Assembly (NCBI GenBank): GCA_025266875.1
Contig: JALLLT010000031.1
Coordinates: 124,001-188,000, forward strand
DNA: 64,000 bases
Reading direction: 5' to 3'
From: Fennellomyces sp. T-0311
Taxonomy: Eukaryota; Mucoromycota; Mucoromycetes; Mucorales; Lichtheimiaceae
This document shows, one piece after another, positions 12,181 through 22,971 of this stretch. Below the pieces are notes generated by a model. That model worked only from the letters and a program-made list of their open reading frames with translations. It was not told the DNA's origin and made no database searches. The position numbers and the translations under genes were made by a program. Position 1 is the first letter of the stretch. Every line of letters starts with the position of its first letter.

Positions 12181-13436
12181 CAATATATGTGGATTGGGAG
12201 GTGCCTTTCTTTGTGATTGTGAGACTATATATGTGGTATGGGAATATTTGAAAAAACTATTTGGGACAGACAGAAATTTCTTATTAGGATCTTGTTTGTT
12301 GCTCTAGGAACTTTTTATGAAAGGCAAAATGGAACTAATGGGTAACGTGAAAAAAGGTGCCCCCTCGGTATGACGGCGTTTTTTGCGAGAGAAAAGACGC
12401 ACCCTTTGGAAGTGCACTTTTAAGCGCATGCTATGCCATCAATGGTGATTTGATAAAGTAATACTTCAAACATATTTAAAGATATTATATAGCGCGAACT
12501 GGCATACGGAAATCACACATGATATGCGTGATTCCCGAAAGTCATAAATCTAGTTTAAAATAGTAATCCCCGTTGTCTATCCTCTTCCTCTACACCGACC
12601 AGCTTTTTTTCACCTTATGGTTTTTTCAAGCATGGTACCCTACTCTCTCCGTAATATCCAAACAAACATACGTACCGCAAGGGGGCGACCTAATACCTAT
12701 AGGAGCAGGTCCAATATCTCCCAGCAATAAATTTTAACTTTTGAAATATTATATAGCGCTTATTCAGCAACCACGCCGGCTTACATATAGAATTGTATCA
12801 TGTAATCCGTGTGGCATTTTTTATGTAGATACTTCCATGTAGCACTGTAATCTTTCGAATGACCAAGATACTATGTATCAGGATTTTTCATGGTATGGTT
12901 TAACAGCCGGCCATTCTAAATGCCGGGCGCGAGAAGGGATCAAATTAATGACGACAAAATGTATCATTCCTGAAAGAAGCAGCAGATTAACCGGTTGTGG
13001 CTGTGGGACATCTTCAGAAAGAACAGTGAGCGGCAGGGATAAAACTGAAGGCCATTCTGGACGGTCATCAAATATGGCAATCGGGGGGGGGGAGGGTAGG
13101 CATCTGCTGCTTTCTGAGCATCGGTTGTTCCTTCAAAATAATAATCTCTGCTGCAGGACGTAATGTGTGCTGTATCTGGAGTATTGCCGTACTCCAGTCT
13201 CTCGTTCGTGTTTTTCATCATATTCACGCGTCCATGAACAGGCAATTAAGACAGAAATCATGATTACGGAGCAGGTGGTTCAGCATCTTTTCCTTGAGCT
13301 CCATATGGTTATCCTGATCTCCCAATAACTGTAACGCAAGTCCATGATATCCGCAGAACTCATCTGCTTTGATATTTTTGATACCAGGCGAGCAATTGTC
13401 TGGTACATCTGTATGAACACATCTAGCATTGATGAT
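12181..13436. other. Intergenic, no gene recognised
   Basis: No frame here shows a recognisable motif. There is a run of ten G at about 13083-13092. The region separates two transposon relics and may contain further decayed repeat DNA. Confidence 0.4.
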
Positions 13437-15500
13437 CTAAGTATTGTGTCGCAGTACACACTTAGAATTAAATTTACCTTGTTTTTCTTCTGTTGTTTGG
13501 CCTTTTGGGCCACAGATCTCGTTGTTTTCACCAGCATGATCTCCCATTTCTTTTACTTCTAGGTTTTCCTTCGCAGTATCGCTGGAGACCTCAGAAGCGT
13601 TTTCTTTGGATAATGGTACGTCATAGCCGAGAATTTCATGAAGGCGTTGCTCTGTCCTAGGCTCCAGATTTTCGCTCATTAGCTCGATTTCTTCAAGGGT
13701 AAATGGAGTGCCTTTAGAGTCCAGTAGTCCGATTGCCCGTTCATCAATGAAGTGTAGTTTGTCTTCTTCGTTGTGGATATATTCAATATCTTCTTTTGAG
13801 AACTCATTACCACAGTCGTTACCGTGCCAGCTACGAGCGTGCTTACGTTTGCTGGGTTTCGTATCTTGTGTACTGGGCTCAACCTTTGGTACTTCGTTAT
13901 CATCCTCATCGTAAGGCAGATGTAACGCATCATGCACAGAGGCAACGGTGTCAACCAGCTGACTCGCTACATCCGGTGGAGGTCCACCGTTAACATATTT
14001 TTTGAATCTTGGACGTCACTTTGCTTTCTGTCGAGGTACCCTACCGTAGGTAGATCGTAGCCTATAGTCTTGATAATTCTTCAAGGAGCTCCCAGCTGTT
14101 CTGATATAATTGAGGGCATGGCGAAGACCAGAGTTAGCCAGGATACTCGACAACGTTACGACAAGGTCTCTATGTTAGGCCTCGACAGCATTTGTTGTAC
14201 GTGACGGATGGCTTTGTAGAGGTGGGTTCATAGGTGAGTGATATTGGAATATCATGCTGCTTATAGACGGTTGAAGTCACCATTTAAGCCAATTAAAGGC
14301 ATGATGATAATTCGAAACCAGTTTTTTACAGCTTTGACAGAATTCGTCGGCATCCTCAGTTGTTCTGATGATTCTCGTCAATTCCCAAAATCGCTCGGAC
14401 CTTTTAGGCGGCACGGTCCGGCGATTACTGCTGGCACGTTGTACAGATTGCATCCAATGCATATAGCACTCTTTGGCGAATCGTGATCCATAAGTTTTCC
14501 CGGTGTATACTGTATATGCCTTTAGAAACCCATTCTTCTGCGCCATCGAGAAATTCAACATCATCCCAAGAAACGAATTCTGTTCGTTGAACTTCAATTT
14601 GTACTCGTTCATGAACGCAAAAAAGTACTGAGAGAAATTTGCTTGAGAGAGGCCGTCCATAACAGCTTGGAAAATCACAGCATGCTCTTTGAGCTGTCGA
14701 ATATACAGGACTGTGGTGCAGAGGTAGTAGCCTTTTTCAATTGCCTTGAAAGTGACATCAGTCACTGTTGGGAATGTGTGGAAGTTGACAAACTCCTTGA
14801 CAAGTGGGGAGCGATATGCAGCAATGAACGAGCCAGGTAAGACATTTGCATGAAGAAAGTATTCGGGATACTCCTTCATCATTGTACCAAACTCGACGAG
14901 AAATGTAACCTTCATTTGGATGCCTTGCTGGCCGCGCACCTTGTTCATATGGTATTCCGCGATATCATGATTGCCAAGGATTGGGTTGATCGTGTCAATT
15001 AACGTTGTTTTCGTGTTGTCTTTTTTCACCGTGCTCTGTATGGCATCTGTTGGCGTCACTGTTGGATCGCTTCGTATCCTCGTCATAAGCTTCTCTTTTC
15101 CTTTTTAGGAAGGTGCTTGACCAGATACTTCTTATAAGTGTATCCGCCGTTTTGCTTCACATTGCACTTGTCAATCCTGAGGAAGTAAAAGGCCTTGGCG
15201 TCACAGGGAATATGCTCTAACACGCTGCCAAATCCGAAATACCTTTCTCACGAATTGCTATCGTATTTTTTCGTCATGTCCAGAGCGTAAGTGCGTGTCC
15301 TTAAGTCTACATGCCTCGTGCGCACAGTATAATGCACCATTACACTTTTTCTTGTAATGATGCACGTTGTTTACCAGCTTTTTCGGCCCGTTGACCTTTT
15401 TTCATTGACCAGCCAATGTCCAATGTAAAGCGCTCATATCTGTGAGGTTTAAATCGCTTAGTCTTTTCATAATCTAGTGAATGCCATCCAAGGCATTTAC
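13437..15500 (-). pseudogene. MULE (Mutator-like) transposase relic
   Basis: The largest open piece (14277-15086) contains a MULE-type DDE core: TDVTFKAIEKGYYL (first Asp region), then GMMLNFSMAQKNGFLKAY, then KECYMHWMQSVQR and a C-terminal ADEF...WLKW block. After an in-frame TGA at 14277 the same frame goes on with RTTNAVEA, YQDYR and FKKYVNGGPPPDVA, and runs into the acidic C-terminal frame at 13437-13937. Upstream of 15086, in a shifted frame, there is FGFGSVLEHIPCDAKAFYF and, near 15300-15370, VNNVHHYKKKCNGALYC. The second acidic position reads Asn (MMLNFS) where MULE enzymes usually have Asp. With at least three stops and two frameshifts the copy is dead. Terminal repeats were not found by eye. 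Confidence 0.7.
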
Positions 15501-15779
15501 TTCTTTTTCTCAGATTTATAGTACGCAGGCACTGTTTCCTCGTAGCTATCCAACTGGATTTTTTTCAGAAAGTAAAAACCGGCCGAGAAAAGGTGTATAC
15601 AAAATATTGGGTGCAAAAAGTGCTCATCAATAGAACATCCTCGTGATGTCACTTCTCCAGGTTAAGACTGCGATTTTCGTGTTCCTGACACGCGTTGCTT
15701 TTGTTTGACCTACATTCGTTGCATATGCACTCAAGCGCGCATTACAAAAAAAAATGAATGAACTTCATTTATTATCGCT

Positions 15780-16720
15780 CATCGATACATAAACGAGCAC
15801 AGAAGACCCGGAAACGTCAATATCGACAACTCCCCGAGCAAGGTGTTACAGGATCTCTTTGGCATTGGAGACACGACGGCGGAAAGAATCATTGCCCTTT
15901 CTAATGGCATGAATTTGCCAGATGGAAGTAAGAAGCTAGGTCGCCTGAGGAAGGTACTCTCGGATGAGTATGTCAATGAAATTCGATATTTCATGGCAGA
16001 ATGAACCAAGATCGGTAACCCAGCCACAGCAAAGCGTATCCGCGTGCACCTCGAGGATCAAGGATTTGATGTGCCATCTCTCTCGGTTATAAAAGAGAGT
16101 TGGCAGCTTGCTGTACTTCGTTATGGAATGTGAACAAAGGTTAAACATTCTTCATGACAGCGAAGCCATCGTCGATTACAGAAAGACATATCTGGAAAGA
16201 CGCTTGAGCAATCTGAACTGTAATGAGCTGCCTATCCAACCGGAAGTATCTCTTGATGAGCCGTACTGTCACTTAGACTATCAAGCCAAACGGACCCATT
16301 ATATCCCAGACACTGCCGTCAACCAAACTGGGCATAAACCGATGTTGGTAACGTTTGGCGCCTTTGCAGAGTATAAAGAGGACAACAGTCTCAGGGCTGA
16401 GCTAGATGAAGAAAATACAATCATCTGGCCAGTCAAAGGCAAAGCCCATGTCCAAGAAGAAGAGAATGTCGGTATGAAGCGCACATCGACTGTATCGCCT
16501 GTTTGCTGCCTGTTTGCTGCAGCGCATTCGAATGACCTCTGATCTTTGTGGAGAAAGACGGTCATTCAATGCTAATATCGTTACGATGAGCATCAGCGAA
16601 ATGCTGTCCGTTCTGTGGCAGTTGCTGAAGATGATGGTTCTCTTGAAATCGAAAATTAATGCAAGGTTGGTACCCAATCTCCGAAAAATTCTTAAAACAA
16701 AATAACTGATCAATTTTGTT
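15780..16720 (+). pseudogene. IS630/Tc1-mariner-type transposase relic
   Basis: The plus strand first reads a helix-turn-helix region (LQDLFGIGDTTAERIIAL; GRLRKVLSDEYVNEIRYF). After a TGA near 16001 it continues with NPATAKRIRVHLEDQGFDV. After a second stop and frameshift near 16130 come YRKTYLERR, then the first catalytic Asp block SLDEPYCHLDYQAKRTHY and GHKPMLVTFGAFAEY. This HTH-HTH-DDE order with an Asp-Glu pair fits IS630/Tc1 superfamily enzymes. The second Asp and final catalytic residues are not recoverable downstream. It lies directly upstream of the relic at 16863-18409. Confidence 0.6.
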
Positions 16721-16862
16721 TTACTAGCCACCAAGCATGCATAACAAAACAAATGCTTTTAAAAGCTAAATGATAAAATCATCCAGTCGCCTGGCTATGA
16801 AATGCCTTTTTTTCATGAAAAATGGTTGTGATTCCATGGAGACGTAAGCAATCAAACTTTGT

Positions 16863-18409
16863 ATACATTTTCCGGCCGGACGTTATGTGACATACAGAAA
16901 CTTGTAGCTCGGTACGGATTCCGCGTCAGAAAAGTGAAGATCGACAGATGGATCGCAGTTGACATGTGCCATTAAATTCGACATTTTGTTATTCGGCGCA
17001 AGAACCGAGAAACGCGAAAACGTGAAATTACACTCAGTGGACTGTATCTAGAGGGTGCGCTCGAATTTCGGATACAGGGCGCCTTTTCTCTCATAAAAAA
17101 CGCCATTACACCGGGGGGGCACCCTTTTCATGTTTCCCTGAACAAGCTGCATATGCATTTTTGGGATTTTGTACTCGCCCGAAAACCGAAAACTTGCCGT
17201 AGAGAAGCTATCCAGATATGAGGATTCGAGCCTGGTGCATACTGGGAATCCAGAATCACCTATTGTGATGTCAGACGTCCGTATCAACTGCTTTCCACTC
17301 ACTTATCAGCGCTACCTTCCCGATGAGACTGAAGATGATGAGACATCTTCATCAATAGGTGTCCCCGGTACTGACCATTGCAGGACTACTGAAAGCGATC
17401 GACTGACGCCAGCGCAATTACTTGAGGCCTTGGATATATTGTACCTACTGTGGGATCCAAACAATGATCTCATTTGCGAAGGAGCAATGGTTTCATGAAA
17501 AGATATCACGGAACATCTTAATCGCTTTCTGCCTGTCCAATTCTCAAATCCGATTACATTTGGAACTTGGTGTAAGCGAAAGACGCGTCATTCATGACCG
17601 TCAATCCCATTGCTACCCGATGTAGCGAAAATAACCAACAAAGGGTGAAGAAGCGCTCGGTGTATGTGCTGGATGTCCAATACCATGGTAATAGTAAACC
17701 GCTGTGTCGCCTCACTCGTTTTACTCAACTAAAGCTTTTAGAAATCGTTATAAAGCAGATACAACACCACCTTGACGCGTATCGCATGGAGATCCAAAGC
17801 ATGAAAGCAACTGGATACGAGATAATCGGTTACTTGAGGAAATCTCTACCACGAAAAGGCGAGCAACCGGAAGACCGAATCCGCTTGCTTCGAACCATGA
17901 TCCAGCGCTTACAAGAACGATCAAATGCTGCAAAAGTTTATGCGTCTCCAAGCGGCTCAAGCAACCAGAAGATAATCGAAAGAGATATACCAAAGCCTGT
18001 GCAGCTCATGAAGGAGCTTACATCTGCAACTGGCACCGCACAGGGTAAAATAAGTTGAGCGATGAAGTTCTTGCTTGGTTCTTATAAATGTGATATCTTC
18101 ATAGACCTAATAGGATATCTCTCCCATACTGAACGAGACATTTGCTTGGTTGTGCTGGACTTTGCTGGGCTTAGCGTAGACCCCAGTGACATGTGCGAAT
18201 TTATCTGGTAACTATAACAAAAAGTTGAAGCGAATGTTTGTATACTTAATATAATCTCTAGCAAATTCCCTGTGATTAAGAAGATAGTTATTGACCTGAT
18301 ACCCTCCACAGGGCATGTGCGGGTGTTGGACACAGCCATGTTGAAGTCCTCTTCATCTGAACTTGAGATGTTCTGTTGCCGGCAATCGCTCGTACAGCGG
18401 TCCAAGTAG
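16863..18409 (+). pseudogene. Relic of a multi-exon gene with a serine-recombinase-like core
   Basis: Coding-like sequence runs through several frames. 16863-17215 holds LCDIQKLVARYGFRVRKV and LYLEGALEFRIQGAFSLI, with one stop. 17216-17498 holds INCFPLTYQRYLPDE and LLWDPNNDLICEGAMV. After frameshifts near 17497 and 17610 the last part (17630-18409) reads VLDVQYHGNSKP and LTRFTQLKLLE, then GYEIIGYLRKS, KVYASPSGSS and, after an intact intron (18045-18104), YLSHTERDICLVVLDFAGL. A second intron is 18208-18261. GY-x-R-x-S, followed by a V-x-x-x-x-SG block and a hydrophobic strand before DFAGLS, resembles the catalytic core of serine recombinases (IS607/resolvase: YARVS, then LDRLGRS). That likeness is my inference. 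The family itself I cannot name. Confidence 0.45.
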
Positions 18410-18642
18410 TGGTCTATGTCGAATATGACTTTATAACATATCTTGCTTCTCCCAGTCAACAATTTTCTCAATAATCTGTATCAACTAATACTGCAAATAA
18501 TCTCTGGTGAATTTTGCTGAATAATTTTTTTTGAAGTGGTTAACCGCTTGAGTTACCAAAAATGATTGTACAAGTGGTTAAAGAGCCTTACATTGCAAGC
18601 AAAGTATCATCGACGCAGTTCCGCATACTAGTTTCTGTTGAG

Positions 18643-19062
18643 CTAATGACCTTTGAATGAGTCGATTGATTTCGCCTCGATCCACTCGATCCGTTTATGA
18701 GGTGTCCAGCCGTGCCCAAAACGAAAGCGAGGACCCAAAACTCTGCTTCGCGTGTCATAGTAGGCCTGGTCAAACCCGCCTGCACCTGCAAATTTGCTGG
18801 TGTGACAACCCTTTAAGTGAGCCAAGATGGAAGTGTAGCTACAATGGTTTCGTTGCAGATTTTGCAAGTGCACGCGGGTTTGATCAGGCCTGTAATGACA
18901 CACGCTTAATTGCAGAATGTCCGAAAGTGAATACATCCAAAGCAGGCGACAAACGCAAACGGTGACAGGCATTGAAGCCCTCAACAAACTCTCTGCCTTG
19001 GAAAAAGGTGCCAACTGGTACAGGATTTGCATCTGCATCGCCTTTAGCAGAGCCCACGCCAA
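18643..19062 (-). pseudogene. BED-type zinc-finger fragment
   Basis: The minus strand around 18790-18890 reads KPACTCKICNETI and, after a one-base shift, YTSILAHLKGCHTSKFA. Together these give C-x2-C ... HL-x4-H, the pattern of BED zinc fingers found at the start of many hAT-type transposases and host factors. The rest of the frame is the reverse reading of the second arm of an inverted repeat, so it is probably not protein coding. No hAT catalytic region is seen nearby. Confidence 0.4.
18752..18901. repeat. Imperfect inverted repeat, about 49-nt arms
   Basis: The left arm (18752-18800) and the reverse complement of the right arm (18853-18901) both begin GTGTCAT, share AGGCCTG and TCAAACCCGC, and agree at about four in five positions. 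They are separated by about 52 bases. Both arms encode the start of a BED finger (KPACTCK), in opposite directions, so the structure arose from two inverted copies of the same coding piece. Confidence 0.65.
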
Positions 19063-19291
19063 AGCAATCTACCATCCTCGTGGTCCCACGACCTACGCCA
19101 GCGTCCACGTCAACTGTGACGTTCGACCCCTCCAAGAGACAACTGAGGAGCACAGTCCCTATGAGAATTTGAAGACGCTTCAGGATGACGATGACACCGC
19201 GGATGAAAACAAAATTGCTGCTATGGACTTTGACGAAGAGGATCTGTGTGACACTGATGATGAGTTCCCAACAGCTGATGCTAATACTTAG
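18917..19291 (+). other. Open frame of unknown significance
   Basis: A 124-residue frame with an acidic C terminus (DDDDTADENK; FDEEDLCDTDDEF). An overlapping frame at 18972-19172 is Pro/Ser/Thr-rich and ends in a basic stretch. Either could be a remnant exon of a gene linked to the BED fragment. No family is recognised and there is no clear splice plan. Confidence 0.2.
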
Positions 19292-19682
19292 TTTATATGT
19301 GAATTATATATGGTGGGGCGACGGTTTATTCTTTTTGTTCCGCAGACTCATTTCCGTTTATTAGCTAGCAAGCAGGTGAATAACATAAAGAGCAAAACAG
19401 GATTCATGCATGCGTAAGGCAGAAGCTTGATTTTTATGCATTCATGTGGTTAAAAGTATGTATATGTGTGGTATCTAAGGTACTAGCTAGTCGGCACTGC
19501 CGGGTAAACGTAGGACGGTACCTTAACAGTACATTGACAGCCTTCCGGCGCGACTAGATCTTACAAGAAGTCTAGAAACCTCGCCGTGTCGGCTATACGA
19601 TATGATATTCTGCCGACCACGACTATTTGACTACGAGTTTTTATCTCGAGCAATATAAATAGAGAGAACCGTTGACATAATA

Positions 19683-19985
19683 ATGATATATTCGGTTCTC
19701 ACAGAATTTACCGTTTTGCTGATATTCTTCTCTCTCACCACATTATGCTGTCAGCAAGAAGCGCAGCAAATATGTGTGATTACTCGACAAACCCCAATAA
19801 CCTCTTGTCTAAAGTTATCAATTATGACATGCCTAGGTTATGATTGTCTCATTTATTTAGAACCGGCTGTATGTACAAATGATTGTCTCGAAATGGGCCT
19901 CTCTTTAACTCTTAATACCTTTAACTCCTTTTACAGTCTTATATGGTATCTTCTTGCGAGGATATCCAGTCTTCTTAGGAACTGA
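19683..19985 (+). CDS. Possible small secreted or membrane protein, unknown
   Basis: A 100-residue frame opens with a hydrophobic stretch (VLLIFFSLTTLCC) that resembles a signal peptide, followed by a cysteine-containing body (six or so Cys) and a second hydrophobic segment near the end. A TATAAATA at 19654-19661 lies just upstream, rather close for a promoter. The surrounding region is AT-rich and otherwise empty. I recognise no family and rate this as a candidate only. Confidence 0.2.
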   Translation: MIYSVLTEFTVLLIFFSLTTLCCQQEAQQICVITRQTPITSCLKLSIMTCLGYDCLIYLEPAVCTNDCLEMGLSLTLNTFNSFYSLIWYLLARISSLLRN

Positions 19986-22126
19986 TAGAGCCATAACACA
20001 TGCGCACAATATTATTGCTTTCCGGCTCCTCTCGTTCTTTATAGACAGTGAACTCGGGTCGAGCGGAATTAACTTGTTGCACATAGTGTACCAGTATCCT
20101 TCCCTGAATCTAACTGATCTTCCTTGCAATCTAAGTCTTCTGAACTCGTTGCAGTTCCTTGAGCAGTTTATAAGTCAATGATTGATTAATAGACTACAGT
20201 GATGTTCCGACATCTCAAGTCAGTGAAATCAAACCTTCGGATTTCATTAGACATATTGACAATGGAAAGTATATGTTACTGCTTAAGTAAATCTTTTTCT
20301 CGATGATTCAAGGAACCAGAGAAGCATGTATTATAAGGAAATATATAATATCGTAAGAAAAAATTAGTTATGGATCTGGAAAAGTATATTTCTCGATATG
20401 GGACGAATTATATCGGATGAGCATCCTATAGATACGTAAGAAAAATGCGGTACTTCTTGTAAAGGTTAGACTTAGCTTGTTGATGGCGCAGTTCTTTTTT
20501 GTACGTATTCTTTCGCTGTACTACAAAAGAGCGCTACGGCAATAGTATTTGCCGCGGAAAATGCGGGTAGTAATGACAATTGAAATGCTGTATAGGGATG
20601 ACCCTAGGAAATGGTTCTGTAAGTGTGTTGGATAGGTGTAACAAAAAAGATGATATGGCCCTGTAATTATTGCATGTATTGTCTTAAGCAAAGGCTACAT
20701 AAGTCTCAACGTATGATTCGTAAAAGCTGGGAAGATTTGCGTATACATCGAAAAGATAAATGGTAATAATAAAGAATAGCAGAAGCTCGTTTATTCACCA
20801 ACGCTTATAATTGAAGTATATCAGATACATACTTACGTTCTTTTTTTCTTAGTTCTATTATCTCTTTTTTTCTCGCAAGAATTTCTTTTTTTGCAACTAG
20901 GGTCGACTGTTTGGTTTTTTCAATCTTGGATCTACAGGCCCGTATTGTGTTCCGATATTCAGAGTTATCGGGGTTCTTGTCCACGAGTTTTGCTTTTCTC
21001 AATAATATGTAATGCTCTCCGAATCATATATGAGCTTCTCGGAAGAGAGGAGGTCTTTTTCTTTTGCATTCAATTTAGTTTGAACGCTTCTGAGACTCTC
21101 GAGCAACCTGTTTTGAAACACTATTATTAGTTAAATCCTCTTATGGTAGCCGATGTTCCCAACCAACTTTTGCTTTTGAGTAATAGCCATGCTTGATGAA
21201 GTACGCAGTGAGAAAGTATGTATTAAAGAGGCAACGAATTGAACGTACATATTGAGCGTAAACGCAACGGCTATAGATAATGTTGTTTATGTTTCATTAT
21301 GTCATGCTGAATATCATGCTGAACATCATGTTTCCTAGATTATGTCCAAATAGCGAATATCTTGAAAGGGAAATTGGTTAAGCAAATTTGATGTGGCGCG
21401 CTCTGTGATACAACTAGTGCGTACGTACGTAGCATTTTTAAGCCGTATGTACAGGGTATACCCATGCATACATCGTATTTTAATTGTGCGATTACTTCAT
21501 ATGCTCAACTTGGTATCATTTTCTCCTTTAGCAATACGTATCGAAGTTCGGAAGATGCCGAGCAATGTTGCAATCGAAAAATGCGTCTTGTACGACTATT
21601 GGCTTAGCATGATGTGTTACGGAAGATGGCGGCACAAAACTTTAATTTACTTTCTGTGTGAAAACCAGATACAGCTTTTTTTGTCACAGTATTATTGCCA
21701 AACATTTGGTAACCATAGTCGTAAGTAAAAATGCTGGGGTAACTTAGCGAACTTTTTCAGAAAATTGTGGGAAGATACGATTTTGACGATTAGCCAAGAT
21801 AACTTTTCATACATATCGATGACACATAATAGACGCGCTTAAGCCATAACAGTCAACGCTTTCAGCGTCAGAGCGTTGTTCTAGGTTTTCACAATGTACG
21901 CAAATACATACATAAAATGATTAGGAGAACGCATCGATCGTACTACGGAGATGTAACTAAAAAATACTTACCAAGAAGTTGTTAGGAAAATGAGAGAAAC
22001 CAATGACACATATTGTGGAGAGATCTCTGGCATTCATTGATTCGTCAGCATACATACTTTCAAAGCTTGAGTGCGCTGCCATTCAGATTTTACGTAGCAG
22101 GAATTAATTTTGTTACTAAGAAGCAC
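19986..22126. other. AT-rich intergenic DNA, no gene recognised
   Basis: The only frame of note is a minus-strand 65-codon frame at 20805-21002. It is very rich in Lys, Arg and Glu and would form a coiled coil, but it has no start context or neighbour that supports a gene. A short direct repeat (ATCATGCTGAA) occurs near 21308-21328. Confidence 0.4.
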
Positions 22127-22157
22127 AGTGTATGGTGCATACCTTCTTAAATAGACA
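22127..22157 (+). repeat. Left terminal inverted repeat
   Basis: 31 nt starting AGTGTATGGTGCATACC and ending TTAAATAGACA. It matches the reverse complement of 25770-25800 at 30 of 31 positions (the difference is at its 18th base). Confidence 0.85.
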
Positions 22158-22971
22158 GAAATTTTTGCTTTTTTCAAAAGCTATCTACTCTATGAGATAG
22201 CACTATTTTGTAAAACGCTTCCACGGTTATTATGCATTGGCTCTTTTAGAATACGAATCCTGGAACGAAATATTTTTTATCTTACTTAGTAAAGGGACAG
22301 AAAGGATTTGAAATGAATGAGTTCAAGCAGTGCAGGCCCAAAATTGCAACCGTTTTCTAAGCGTGTACTCCTAGATTTAGCTAGTTAATTTCTATATAAG
22401 GTAAATGTACGCACATGCATTCCTTGCAGACAAAATTTTTTGCTACCACTAAGTGCTTTCAAAAAATCACCACTTCTTACCTCCATGAGGCTATTGGAAA
22501 CTTTCTTTCATTCTACAGGCTTGCTATATATATAAATGAAAAGATGGTATAGGTAAAGAAATTTGTTAAAGAAGGCATACATATGCATACTTATTTATTC
22601 AACTGCATGGTATTTGCATCTCACGCAAAAGACTACTTCCTAAATTATACTTTAGCTCACATTTTGTAAAGTTTGGAAAGGCTATTTGTGGTTGAAAATT
22701 AAATTCGATGAATGCTGGTTAAAGGCCCCCGTAGTAGACTATTGCTTATTGAATGGCTGGTAGCTGTTAATGTGCTATGCAACAAAGATGTGACTCATCT
22801 AGGTATTTGATGTTTATACAGTGCATTGTATGGGATGCGTTCTATAAACACCGCCTTCTCTGTTTGTAAATATGTGCAGTGCCGCTTTACTGATGAACTG
22901 CAGCGGCGTAAATGCTATATATATATGTAGCATACACAATCAGTTCTTTTGACCAATAATGCATATTCAAG

